Positions 1 through 8,327 of a stretch of DNA of 64,000 nt are shown in pieces (position 1 is the stretch's first letter; every line of letters begins with the position of its first letter). Made by a program: the position numbers and the translations under genes. Source of the DNA: Hydrogenibacillus schlegelii (GTDB taxonomy: Bacteria > Bacillota > Bacilli > Thermicanales > DSM-22653); assembly GCF_001653195.1 (NCBI RefSeq), contig NZ_JXBB01000060.1:58043-122042 (forward strand), written 5' to 3'. The notes under the pieces were generated by a model that was given only the letters and a program-made list of their open reading frames with translations, was not told the origin of the DNA and searched no databases.

Positions 1-1
1 G

Positions 2-403
2 GCCCTGCGGCCGCACCTTTCCCACCGCCTGATCGTCACCGGCTGGATCACCGAGACGGCAACGTGGCTTTCCGCCGCCGACGTCGTCGTGACCAAGCCC
101 GGAGGACTCACGCTGTCGGAGCTGTTTGCCCTCGGGAAGGCGGCGGTTCTCCTGCAGCCGATCCCCGGCCAGGAGACGAGAAACGTCCACTTCGTCGAAC
201 GGCACGGCGCCGCTACCGTGGTGGACGACGCCGAGGAGGCGGCCCGAACGGTGGGCGCCCTCCTCGGCGATCCGGACCGGCGGGCGGCGCTCGAGGCGGC
301 GGCCCGGCGCCTCGGCCGCCCGGAGGCCGCCCGGACGATCGCCCGAACGCTCCTGGAGACGCTGGCGAACGGCGCCCGAACGCCGGAGGCGGTCGTGCGC
401 TAG
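2..403 (+). CDS. MurG/MGDG-synthase-like glycosyltransferase, C-terminal part (5' end outside window)
   Basis: The reading frame is open from the first bases and ends with TAG at 401-403, leaving about 133 residues. The visible part carries the donor-sugar binding signature of GT28/MurG-like enzymes: a VVVTKPGGLTLSE segment followed by an acidic PGQE region (QPIPGQETRN). Members such as UgtP and MGDG synthase transfer a sugar from a UDP donor to diacylglycerol at the inner face of the membrane. The complete gene at 19722-21029 has the same motif (VTKPGGLTVAE), so the two are paralogues within 20 kb. Acceptor specificity cannot be read from this fragment. An undecaprenyl-linked or lipid acceptor is possible. 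Confidence 0.8.
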   Translation, partial: ALRPHLSHRLIVTGWITETATWLSAADVVVTKPGGLTLSELFALGKAAVLLQPIPGQETRNVHFVERHGAATVVDDAEEAARTVGALLGDPDRRAALEAAARRLGRPEAARTIARTLLETLANGARTPEAVVR

Positions 404-626
404 GGCGGCCCGGCATCGGGGCGGCCGCCAGGCGCGGAGTTCCGGTTCGGCCTGAAGCGCCCTTCGGTCTTCCGGGCGGGAGCTTCGGGATGGGCGTTTG
501 AACCCCCCGCCGTTTGGAAGCCCGCACGGGTCACCGTATGGGCGGGGCTCCAGATACGGAAGGCGCATCGCGGCCGGGAAGATGCGGGTTCTCCTCCCGT
601 CCCTCGAAGCGCGTAAAAGCATCCCG

Positions 627-669
627 AACCTGCCAGGGGATTGATATTGTGAGTGCTTGGCAGGTTTTT
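627..669 (+). terminator. Inverted repeat plus T-run just upstream of the AEC permease (terminator or attenuator)
   Basis: A perfect 9-bp inverted repeat, AACCTGCCA (627-635) and TGGCAGGTT (658-666), is followed by TTTTT (665-669). The loop is about 22 nt. It lies only 28 nt before the ATG at 698, so it could end upstream transcription or act as a leader attenuator. Nothing else recognisable is seen between 404 and 697. Confidence 0.4.
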
Positions 670-697
670 AGAAACAGAATCGAGGGGATATACGCCG

Positions 698-1603
698 ATG
701 CTTCAGCTCTTCTGGAACGTCGTCCTGCCGGTCCTCGTCATCGTTGCCGCCGGCTACGCTTACCGCCGGGCGTACGCCGTCGACACGGTCGCTCTCGCCC
801 GCTTTTCGTCGCAGCTTTTGAGCCCGTTTCTCATCTTCGCGTATCTCGCCAAGAGTCCGATTCCGGTTGATCTCGCCGGCGCCATGGCGCTGGCGCTTCT
901 TCTTTTTACGGCCCTGCTTGCCGCGATTACGGTTGCCCTCTTCCGGCTGTTTCGTCTCGAGGCGCTCCTTCGACCGGCGCTCATGACGACGCTCTTTCCG
1001 AATACCGGCAACTACGGCCTCCCGCTCATCCTGTTCGCCTACGGCGACGGCGCGTTTTCGCTGGCGATTTTCGTCGTCGTGCTCAATTTTATCCTGATGT
1101 ATACCGTCGGCATCGCCCTCGCCGCCGGGCGGGGGACGTCCTGGCCGGCGACGATCCGCCAGATCCTCGCGCTTCCGACGACCGTCGCCACCGGGCTCGG
1201 ACTCATTTTCGGCCTTTTTCACCTGCCGCTCCCCGACGCGCTGTACCAGCCGATCCGCCTCGTCGGCGACGCCATGGTGCCGGTGGCGCTCCTCATTCTC
1301 GGCATGCAGCTCGCCGAGGCCCGGCCGGCGGCCTACGCCCGGGCGACGGCGCTGGCGAGTGCGATCCGCCTCGTCCTCTCGCCGGTCGTCATGGCCGCCG
1401 TCGTCTTCGCGCTCGGCCTTTCTCCCCTTCCGGCCAAAGTCCTCATCGTCCAAAACGCCACGTCGGCGGCCGTCATCATGACGATGATGGCCGCCGAATA
1501 CCGGGTTCAGCCCGATTACGTCGCCTCGGTGACGCTCGTGACGACGCTCCTCAGCTTCTTTTCCCTCACCGCGGTGCTCTATGCCGTCGAGCTCGTCTTC
1601 TAG
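698..1603 (+). CDS. AEC-family (auxin efflux carrier type) membrane permease
   Basis: The protein has 301 residues when started at the ATG at 698, which has GAGGGGAT eight to ten bases upstream. A GTG at 653 would add 15 residues but lies inside the hairpin, so it is less likely. About ten hydrophobic segments run the length of the protein in the two-halves pattern of AEC transporters. The central NTGNYGLPL segment (near residue 90) and NATSAAVIMTMMA near the C-terminus are the typical polar family motifs. Family members export or exchange small organic acids or amino acids at the cytoplasmic membrane. The substrate cannot be inferred. It is a single-gene unit followed by degraded DNA. Confidence 0.85.
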   Translation: MLQLFWNVVLPVLVIVAAGYAYRRAYAVDTVALARFSSQLLSPFLIFAYLAKSPIPVDLAGAMALALLLFTALLAAITVALFRLFRLEALLRPALMTTLFPNTGNYGLPLILFAYGDGAFSLAIFVVVLNFILMYTVGIALAAGRGTSWPATIRQILALPTTVATGLGLIFGLFHLPLPDALYQPIRLVGDAMVPVALLILGMQLAEARPAAYARATALASAIRLVLSPVVMAAVVFALGLSPLPAKVLIVQNATSAAVIMTMMAAEYRVQPDYVASVTLVTTLLSFFSLTAVLYAVELVF

Positions 1604-1671
1604 AAGCCGGACCGCCCCCATGCCGAACTCGCCCGCGAACGCCGTTCCACAACGGGCCGTTGAGAACCTCT

Positions 1672-1770
1672 CTACCGTTCGGCCTCCGCTCCTTCGACAA
1701 GGGCGAGAGCGACCGCCACATCGAGCCATCCGACGCCGACCGATTTCATCACCACCAGCGCCTCCTCCGA
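1672..1770 (-). pseudogene. Ornithine cyclodeaminase / mu-crystallin family, C-terminal scrap
   Basis: Reading leftward from about 1770, the frame gives an EEALVVMKSVGVGW-type segment followed by LDVAVALALVEGAEAER and a stop. This matches the typical C-terminus of ornithine cyclodeaminase-like enzymes (FKSVG...D.A.A..V...A). Only about 32 residues survive and no start or catalytic part is present. It directly abuts the transporter scrap at 1797-2066 in another frame, so both look like relics left after deletion. The family call rests on a short segment. Confidence 0.5.
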
Positions 1771-1796
1771 CACCCTTCCCGGTTTTTCCCGGGAAA

Positions 1797-2066
1797 GGAT
1801 GGGAACGCGTACCGCATGAGGAGCATGGCCCCGGCGACGTACAGCTTCCTTCGCCCGACGCGATCGGACGGCGCCCCCATCAGCGGGATGAGGACGGTCG
1901 CGACCAGCGTCGCCAGCGAGACGGCAATGAGCACCGCCCGCCGATCCATCTCGGGTGTGCCCGTCGCGCAGGAGACGATGAACGTCGAAAACAGATAAAA
2001 CGGCGCCGTCTCCACGACCTTTGCCCTCGCCGTGACGAGAACCGCCTTTCCGTGGCGTAAAAAAAA
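1797..2066 (-). pseudogene. MHS-type MFS transporter fragment (metabolite:H+ symporter family)
   Basis: About 90 residues of a membrane protein remain: FFLRHGKAVLVTARAK, VVETAPFYLFSTFIVS, then LIPLMGAPSDRVGRRKLYV. The last segment is the MFS cytoplasmic-loop motif (G..SDR.GRR). The arrangement fits the middle of ShiA/KgtP-like symporters. The frame loses similarity after residue 120 of the open stretch (FPSFPGKN) and no N- or C-terminal transporter half is nearby, so this is a remnant. Adjacent dehydrogenase-like and transporter scraps suggest a lost amino-acid metabolic unit. Confidence 0.6.
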
Positions 2067-2165
2067 TATTTTCTGAATAAAGCGTCGAAAAAGTCCCGCG
2101 GTCGGAGAACGCCCGTCGGGGAGCGCCCCCGGCCGCGGGAGACGCCGTCGCCGCATGCTCGCCGG

Positions 2166-3713
2166 TTAGAGCACTTCCGAGGACGACTTGAGCTGCATGA
2201 AGAGGCCGAGGTAGTCCGGGCCGCCGGTCTTCGCGTTCGTTCCGGACAGATTGAAGCCGCCGAACGGATGCACGCCGACGATGGCTCCGGTGCACTTCCG
2301 GTTGAAGTAAAGGTTGCCGACGTGGAATTCCTTGCGGGCTTTTTCGATTCGGGCCCGGTCTTTCGAATAGACGGAACCGGTCAGGCCGTAGATCGTGTCG
2401 TTGGCGATCTCGAGGGCGTGGTCGAAATCCCGCGCCCGAATGAAGGCGAGCACCGGCCCGAAGATCTCCTCCTGGGCGATCCGGCCCTTCGGGTCGACGT
2501 CGGCGAAGATCGTCGGCTTGACGTACCAGCCCGTCGACGGATCGCCCTCGCCCCCGAGGACGAGGCGCCCTTCCCGCTTGCCGATCTCGATGTACGCAAG
2601 GACCTTTTCGTAAGCGGACTGATCGATGAGGGGCCCGATGACGTTCGTCGGATCGACGGGATCGCCCTGCTTGAGGGCCTTCGTCTTTTCGATGACCCGC
2701 TCGAGGACTTGGTCGTAGACGGCGTCGACGACGATGGCTCGGGAGCAGGCGGAACACTTCTGCCCCTGGAAGCCGAAGGCGGATGTGACGATGCCCTGGG
2801 CCGCCGCTTCCAGGTCGGCCGTCTCGTCGACGATGATGGCGTCCTTCCCGCCCATTTCGGTGACGACCCGTTTCAACCACTTCTGCCCGGGCTGCACCTT
2901 GGCCGCCCGCTCGTAGATGCGGACGCCGACTTCGAGGGAGCCGGTGAAGCTCACAAAACGCGTCTTCGGGTGATCGACGAGAAAGTCGCCGATCTCGCTC
3001 CCGCTTCCCGGGAGGAAGTTCACCACGCCGTCCGGGACGCCGGCTTCCCGGAGGATTTCGAAGAGCTTGTAGGCGACGATCGGTGTGTTCGAAGCCGGCT
3101 TCAAAATGACGGTGTTCCCGGCGACGAAAGCGCCGGAGGTCATGCCGGTGAGGATCGCCACCGGGAAGTTCCACGGCGGGATGATGATGCCGACGCCGAG
3201 GGGGATGTACTCGAGGACAGAGTCCTCCCCGGGGAGCGGATAAAGCGGTTGCGGCCGGCTGTAGCGCTCCATCTCCCGGCCGTAGTACTCGAGGAAATCG
3301 ATGGCCTCGGCGGTGTCGGCGTCGGCCTCGACCCAGCTTTTCCCCGCCTCCTTGACGATCCACGCGGAGATCTCGTGCTTCCGCCGCCGGAGGATGGCCG
3401 CCGCCTTGTAGAGGGTGCGGGCCCGCTCGACGCCGGGGATGCGGGACCACGTCTCAAACGCCTTCCACGCCGCCTCTAAGGCCATCTCGGCGTGCTCCCG
3501 GGTCGCCTTGGAGCTCCGGCCGATCACCTGGCGGTGGTTCGCCGGGTTGGTGGAGACGATCTCGTCGTCGGTGTAGATCTCCTTTCCGCCGATGACGAGC
3601 GGCGTCTTGAGCCCGAGCTCCGACTCGACCTTGGCGAGGGCCGCCCGAAACGCTTCGGCGTTCTCCGGCCGGCTGAAATCGGTGAGCGGCTCCGGGCGGA
3701 AGATCTGCATCAT
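2166..3713 (-). CDS. rocA: 1-pyrroline-5-carboxylate (L-glutamate gamma-semialdehyde) dehydrogenase
   Basis: A 515-residue NAD-dependent aldehyde dehydrogenase of normal RocA length. It oxidises glutamate semialdehyde to glutamate, the last step of proline and arginine/ornithine breakdown in the cytoplasm. Visible signatures are the PWNFP motif near residue 180, the catalytic glutamate in VTEMGGKDA, and the nucleophile cysteine in [13 protein letters not shown] near residue 303. AAAGGAG lies nine bases before the ATG at 3713; a second ATG follows immediately. It is downstream of, and on the same strand as, the proline dehydrogenase gene, with 264 non-coding bases between them. Joint transcription with the liv/put genes is likely but not proven. 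Confidence 0.96.
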   Translation of the reverse strand: MMQIFRPEPLTDFSRPENAEAFRAALAKVESELGLKTPLVIGGKEIYTDDEIVSTNPANHRQVIGRSSKATREHAEMALEAAWKAFETWSRIPGVERARTLYKAAAILRRRKHEISAWIVKEAGKSWVEADADTAEAIDFLEYYGREMERYSRPQPLYPLPGEDSVLEYIPLGVGIIIPPWNFPVAILTGMTSGAFVAGNTVILKPASNTPIVAYKLFEILREAGVPDGVVNFLPGSGSEIGDFLVDHPKTRFVSFTGSLEVGVRIYERAAKVQPGQKWLKRVVTEMGGKDAIIVDETADLEAAAQGIVTSAFGFQGQKCSACSRAIVVDAVYDQVLERVIEKTKALKQGDPVDPTNVIGPLIDQSAYEKVLAYIEIGKREGRLVLGGEGDPSTGWYVKPTIFADVDPKGRIAQEEIFGPVLAFIRARDFDHALEIANDTIYGLTGSVYSKDRARIEKARKEFHVGNLYFNRKCTGAIVGVHPFGGFNLSGTNAKTGGPDYLGLFMQLKSSSEVL

Positions 3714-3977
3714 CGGGCATTGCTCCTTTCACCGGATGATCTTCTATCGAAACGCCGCGGCGCCCGCCGCCCGGCGTTCCGGTCCAAGGCGAAGACGCCG
3801 TCGCTTGGGCCGCCGACCGATCCGACCGAAGCGTTCGGCCCGCCGGCGGATCTCTTCCACCGGAAAACCCCCGCCCCGAAGGAGGAGCCTTCCGACGGAG
3901 GCGTTCGACCGCCGAGACCGACGCCGGATCGGTCGGCAGGGCGAACGCGGATCAGGCCCGGAAGCGGCCAAACAGCG

Positions 3978-4901
3978 TCAGCGGGCAAACAGCGAGCGGA
4001 GAACGAACCAGGCGTTTTCCGGCCGCTCCGCGAGGCGCCGCATCGTGTAGCCGTACCAGTCGATGCCGTACGGCACGTACACGCGGGCGGTGTAGCCTTC
4101 CCGGGCGAGGCGCTCGAGGAGCGATTCCTTGATGCCGTAGAGCATCTGGAATTCAAACCGCTCCCGCGGGATGCCCGCCTCCCGGACGTAGGCCTTCACC
4201 CGCTCGATCAGCCGCTCGTCGTGGGTGGCGACGGCGGCATAGCCGCCGGCCGAAAGGTGCCGCGCGACGAGGCGGAAATAGTTTTCGTCGACGTCGGCCT
4301 TGTTCGGATAGGCGACGCTCGGCGGCTCCTTATACGCCCCCTTGACGAAGCGAATGTTCGGCCGGTCGGGAAGGAGCGCCTCGAGGTCGTCGGCGCTCTT
4401 GTAGAGGTACGCCTGCATGGCGATGCCGATCGTCTCCGGCCCGAATTCGTCCAGAAGGGCGCGAAAGAGGCGAAAGGTCGCCTCGTTCCGGGCGTAGTCT
4501 TCGATGTCGATGCGGACGAAGCGGCCGCGCCGCTTCGCCTCGCTCAGGATGCGGCGCATGTGGGCGTGGGCGAGCGCCTCGTCGACGTCGAGGCCGAGCT
4601 GGGTGAGCTTGACCGAGAGGTAAGCATCGACGCCGGCGCGGTCCATCGCCCGGAGCGCCTCGATCGCCGCCGCGGCCGCCGCCTCGGCTTCCGCCCGGGA
4701 AGTGACGAACTCGCCGAGGTGGTCGACCGTCGCCTGGATGCCCCGGTCGTTGAAGGCCTTGACCCGCACCATCGCCTCTTCCACCGTCTCGCCGGCGACA
4801 AAACGCCGGGCGCCGAGGCGAAGCCCGTACCGCCGAGCGAGGCGGTTGGCGAGACGGCTTTTCGAAAGATAGAGAAATGTGTTCTGCATGAACGTGCTCA
4901 T
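3978..4901 (-). CDS. putB: Proline dehydrogenase (flavoenzyme)
   Basis: A 307-residue monofunctional proline dehydrogenase that oxidises proline to pyrroline-5-carboxylate and passes electrons to the respiratory chain. The TIM-barrel motifs are visible: DAYLSVKLTQLG, FVRIDIEDYA, GIAMQAYLYKS, FVKGAYKEP (substrate lysine strand), AVATHDERL and FEFQMLYGI. Its ATG overlaps the livF stop codon as ATGA (4898-4901), which argues for translational coupling with the ABC transporter. The product feeds RocA, encoded next. This context makes proline, or a proline-containing amino-acid set, the likely transporter substrate. Confidence 0.95.
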   Translation of the reverse strand: MSTFMQNTFLYLSKSRLANRLARRYGLRLGARRFVAGETVEEAMVRVKAFNDRGIQATVDHLGEFVTSRAEAEAAAAAAIEALRAMDRAGVDAYLSVKLTQLGLDVDEALAHAHMRRILSEAKRRGRFVRIDIEDYARNEATFRLFRALLDEFGPETIGIAMQAYLYKSADDLEALLPDRPNIRFVKGAYKEPPSVAYPNKADVDENYFRLVARHLSAGGYAAVATHDERLIERVKAYVREAGIPRERFEFQMLYGIKESLLERLAREGYTARVYVPYGIDWYGYTMRRLAERPENAWFVLRSLFAR

Positions 4902-5629
4902 CGGCGTCCCTCCGCCTGGGCAAGATAGGCGTCCACCACGCGAGGGTCGCTCGCCAGCGCTTCGGACGGCCCCTCCAGCACCTTTTCGCCGAGCTCCAGC
5001 ACGACCGCCCGGTGGGCCAGGGCGAGGGCCGCTTTGGCGTTTTGCTCGACGATGAGGATGGCCGTCCCTCGACCGTTGATCGCCCGCAAGGTTCGGAAGA
5101 TGTCCTGCACGACGATCGGCGCGAGCCCCATCGACGGCTCGTCGAGGAGAAGGAGCCGCGGCCGGCTCATGAGCCCCCGGGCGATGGCGAGCATCTGCTG
5201 CTCGCCGCCGGAGAGCGTCCCCGCCGGCTGGTGCAGCCGTTCTTTGAGGCGCGGAAAGAGCTCGAAGACGAACGCCAGCGTCTCGCGAAGAAAAGCCCGA
5301 TCCTTCCGCTGCGTAAACCCGCCGAGCTCCAGATTCTCCAGCACCGAAAGCGGGCCGAACACCTGCCGTCCCTCAGGGACGTGCACGATGCCTCGACCGA
5401 CCAGAGCGTCGGGCGGAAGGCCGGTGACGTCTTCGCCGGCGAAGCGGATCCGGCCCCCGACCGGCCGGACGAGGCCGGACAGGGCCCGGAGCGTCGACGT
5501 CTTGCCGGCGCCGTTGGCGCCGAGGAGGGCGACGATCTCGCCGTCGCCGACGGCGAGGTCGAGGGCCCGCACCGCCGTCACCGGGCCGTAGGCGACCGTG
5601 AGGGATTCGACGCGAAGGAGCGCCGTCAT
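4898..5629 (-). CDS. livF: Liv-type amino-acid ABC transporter, ATPase subunit
   Basis: 243 residues, starting at the ATG at 5629, which overlaps the livG stop as ATGA. Walker A is LLGANGAGKTS near residue 38. HVPEGRQVFG is the Q-loop region typical of LivF, LSGGEQQMLAIARGLM is the ABC signature, and LLLLDEPSMGLAP is Walker B. It pairs with LivG on the cytoplasmic face of the LivHM permease. The open frame extends further upstream, but that part is antisense noise inside livG. Confidence 0.95.
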   Translation of the reverse strand: MTALLRVESLTVAYGPVTAVRALDLAVGDGEIVALLGANGAGKTSTLRALSGLVRPVGGRIRFAGEDVTGLPPDALVGRGIVHVPEGRQVFGPLSVLENLELGGFTQRKDRAFLRETLAFVFELFPRLKERLHQPAGTLSGGEQQMLAIARGLMSRPRLLLLDEPSMGLAPIVVQDIFRTLRAINGRGTAILIVEQNAKAALALAHRAVVLELGEKVLEGPSEALASDPRVVDAYLAQAEGRR

Positions 5630-6393
5630 CCGACCGCCTCCTCTCCGAGGTACGCCTCGACGACCTTGGGATGCCGGAGGACGTCCGCCGGCGGCCCTTC
5701 GGCGATTTTCTCGCCGTAGCTTAAGGCGACGACGTGCTCCGAAACATTCGCCACGAGGCGCATGTCGTGTTCGATGAGGATGACGCCGATTTCGAGCTCG
5801 TCCCGGATGCGGCGGATGAGGTCGGCGAGGGCGGCCTTTTCTGCCGGGTTGAGCCCTGCCGCCGGCTCGTCGAGGAGCAGCAGTTTCGGCCGAAGGGCGA
5901 TCGCCCGGGCGATTTCCAAAAGCCGCCGATGACCGTACGGCAGCGTCCCGGCGCTCCGGTCGGCGACGTCCTGAAGGCCGACGAAGGCGAGGGCCCGACG
6001 CGCCTCCTCCCGGGCCCACGCTTCCTCCCGGCGCATGCCCGGCGTCCGGAAAAGGGCGGCGAACACGCCGGAGCGGGTCCGGGGATGGAGGGCGCTCAGG
6101 ACGTTTTCCAGGGCCGAAAGCGTTTTGAACAGCCGGATGTTCTGAAACGTTCGGGCGAGGCCCCGGCGGGCGACAGCGCTCGGCGGAAGGCCGGTGATCC
6201 GCTCGCCGGCAAAGCGGATCTCGCCGGCGGTCGGACGGTAAAACCCGGTGATCAGGTTGAAGAGGGACGTCTTCCCGGCGCCGTTCGGTCCGATGAAGCT
6301 CGCGATCGTCCCGGCGGGGACGGCGAACGAAAGGTCGCGGATGACCTCAAGCCCGCCGAAGCGGAGCGAGAGCCGTTCCACTTCCAGGAGCAT
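5626..6393 (-). CDS. livG: Liv-type amino-acid ABC transporter, ATPase subunit
   Basis: 255 residues from the ATG at 6393, which overlaps the livM stop by one base (TGATG). Walker A is FIGPNGAGKTSLFN, followed by the LivG-typical TGFYRPT and ARTFQNIRLF segments. TLPYGHRRLLEIARAI stands in for the canonical signature, and LLLLDEPAAGLNP is Walker B. The C-terminus YGEKIAEGPPADVLRHP is typical of LivG. It hydrolyses ATP to drive amino-acid import together with LivF. All five transporter genes lie on one strand with overlaps or minimal gaps. Confidence 0.95.
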   Translation of the reverse strand: MLLEVERLSLRFGGLEVIRDLSFAVPAGTIASFIGPNGAGKTSLFNLITGFYRPTAGEIRFAGERITGLPPSAVARRGLARTFQNIRLFKTLSALENVLSALHPRTRSGVFAALFRTPGMRREEAWAREEARRALAFVGLQDVADRSAGTLPYGHRRLLEIARAIALRPKLLLLDEPAAGLNPAEKAALADLIRRIRDELEIGVILIEHDMRLVANVSEHVVALSYGEKIAEGPPADVLRHPKVVEAYLGEEAVG

Positions 6394-7370
6394 CACCGCC
6401 CGTCGCCTCCATTCAGCGCCGCCCGACCGCTCTGGGGCATCTTGCGCCGGCCGGCCGGCCAGAGCCCTTCCGGCCGGAAGTGCATCATCGCGATGAGGAG
6501 CGCGCCGAAAAGAAAATACCGCCAGCTGGCAAATTCTCGCATGGCCTCCGGCAAGAGGACGATGAGAAACGCCCCGAGCACCACTCCCGGCAGACGGCCG
6601 AGGCCGCCCAGGATGACCGCCAGCAGGATGAGGACCGACTGCATAAAACCGAAGCTTTCCGGCGCGATGGCCGTCATCCGGACGGCGAACACCGTTCCGG
6701 CGAGGCCGCCGACGACGGCGCCGACGACGAAGGCGAGCAGCTTGTAGCGGAACGGATCGATGCCCATCGCCGCCGCCGCGTCTTCGTCTTCCCGGATGTA
6801 CTTCCACGCCCGGCCGACGCGGGAATGTTCGAGCCGCCGCATCGCGAGGTACGTGACGATCGCGAGGATGAGAAGGAGATAATAAAAGTCTTGCTGCGTC
6901 TTCAGCGCATGGCCGAACACGGTCGGCCTCGGGATGCCGTAGATGCCCGACGCCGAGCCGGTCAGGGTGAGGTTCTTGGCCGTGATGCGGATGATCTCCC
7001 CGAAGCCGAGGGTGACGATGGCGAGGTAGTCGCTCCGAAGCCGGAGGGCCGGCGCGCCGATGACGACGCCCGAAAGAGCGGCGAGGGCGGCCGCCGCCGG
7101 CACCGTTAAGAGGAACGGCACGTGATAGACGGTCGTGAGGATGCCGGTCGTGTAGGCGCCGATGGCGAAAAAGGCGGCATAGCCGAGGTCCAAAAGCCCG
7201 GCGAAGCCGACGACGACGTTGAGGCCGAGGGCGAGGATGACGTAGAAAAAGGCCGAGGTGAACACGTCCAGCCAGTAGTTGGACGCCACCCGCGGAAAGA
7301 GGAACAGGGCGAGAAGAAGCCCCGCCGTCGCCCCCTGGGAGGCCCGCGCCCGAAACGAAGTCGCCGTCAT
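6393..7370 (-). CDS. livM: Liv-type amino-acid ABC transporter, permease subunit
   Basis: 325 residues with about nine hydrophobic segments. The LivM hallmarks are GLNVVVGFAGLLDLGYAAF (residues ~50-70), RSDYLAIVTLGFGEI, and a cytoplasmic EED loop (YIREDEDAAAAMGI) that engages the ATPases. The ATG at 7370 lies one base after the livH stop codon. It forms the membrane channel with LivH. The extreme C-terminus (RRKMPQSGRAALNGG) is hydrophilic and unremarkable. Confidence 0.95.
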   Translation of the reverse strand: MTATSFRARASQGATAGLLLALFLFPRVASNYWLDVFTSAFFYVILALGLNVVVGFAGLLDLGYAAFFAIGAYTTGILTTVYHVPFLLTVPAAAALAALSGVVIGAPALRLRSDYLAIVTLGFGEIIRITAKNLTLTGSASGIYGIPRPTVFGHALKTQQDFYYLLLILAIVTYLAMRRLEHSRVGRAWKYIREDEDAAAAMGIDPFRYKLLAFVVGAVVGGLAGTVFAVRMTAIAPESFGFMQSVLILLAVILGGLGRLPGVVLGAFLIVLLPEAMREFASWRYFLFGALLIAMMHFRPEGLWPAGRRKMPQSGRAALNGGDGR

Positions 7371-7371
7371 T

Positions 7372-8265
7372 TCAGACCCGCTCCGTCCCGGTCCGCCCGA
7401 GCAGGCCCGTCGGCTTCAGGGTGAGGATGAGGATGAGGATCACGAAAGCGAACACGTCCTTCCACTCCCCGCCGAGGGCCGCCGCGCCGAACGTTTCGAG
7501 AAAGCCGAGGAGATAGCCGCCGAGCATCGCCCCCGGCAGCGAGCCGATGCCGCCCAAGACCGACGCCGTAAACGCCTTGAGCCCGACGATGAAGCCCATC
7601 ATGAAGTTGATCTTCCCGTAGTAGACGCCGGCGAGGACCCCGGCGCTCCCGGCGAGAAACGATCCGATGAAAAACGTCAGCGCGATCACCCGGTGCACCG
7701 GAATGCCCATGAGGGCCGTCGCCGTCGGGTTCACGGCGATCGCCCGCATCGCCTTGCCGTAGAGCGTTCGCCGGACGAAGGCATCCAGAAGGAGCATGAG
7801 CCCGACGGACGTGGCGATGATGGCGAGCTGGGCATACGTCACGTCGGCGCCGAAGAGGGAGAGGCCGCTTCGGGGAAGCTCGACCGGCATGACGCGGAAG
7901 CTCGGTCCGAGGGCGAGCATGACGCCGTTTTCCAGGACCAGGGAGACGCCGATCGCCGTGATCAGCATCACCAGCCGCGACGACTGAAGGAGCGGCCGGT
8001 AGGCGATCCGTTCGACGCCGAGGCCGAGAAGGCCGGTGGCCAGCGAGGCGAAGAGAAACGCCGCCCCGAGGCCGACGAAAAGCGGCGCCCCGCTCATCGC
8101 CGAAAGGACGCCGTAGCCGACAAACGCCCCGACCATGTAGACGTCCCCGTGGGCGAAGTTGAGGAGCTGGATGATGCCGTAGACCATCGAATACCCGAGG
8201 GCGATGAGGCTGTAAAACGAACCGATGACGAGGGCATTCATGAGCTGCTCGCCCCAGACGTTCAC
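7372..8265 (-). CDS. livH: Liv-type amino-acid ABC transporter, permease subunit
   Basis: 297 residues with around eight membrane segments. The N-terminal ALIALGYSMVYGIIQLLNFA motif and the later AIAVNPTATALMGI EAA-like loop are characteristic of LivH. GGAGG-type sequence precedes the ATG at 8265. There are 62 bases between its start and the end of the binding-protein gene, so they share a transcript. It is the partner of LivM in the cytoplasmic membrane. Confidence 0.95.
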   Translation of the reverse strand: MNVWGEQLMNALVIGSFYSLIALGYSMVYGIIQLLNFAHGDVYMVGAFVGYGVLSAMSGAPLFVGLGAAFLFASLATGLLGLGVERIAYRPLLQSSRLVMLITAIGVSLVLENGVMLALGPSFRVMPVELPRSGLSLFGADVTYAQLAIIATSVGLMLLLDAFVRRTLYGKAMRAIAVNPTATALMGIPVHRVIALTFFIGSFLAGSAGVLAGVYYGKINFMMGFIVGLKAFTASVLGGIGSLPGAMLGGYLLGFLETFGAAALGGEWKDVFAFVILILILTLKPTGLLGRTGTERV

Positions 8266-8327
8266 CGAGTCGCCTCCTTTCGGCCGCGTTCCGGCGCCGA
8301 ATGTCCAAGCGGGTCCATGGATCGTTC

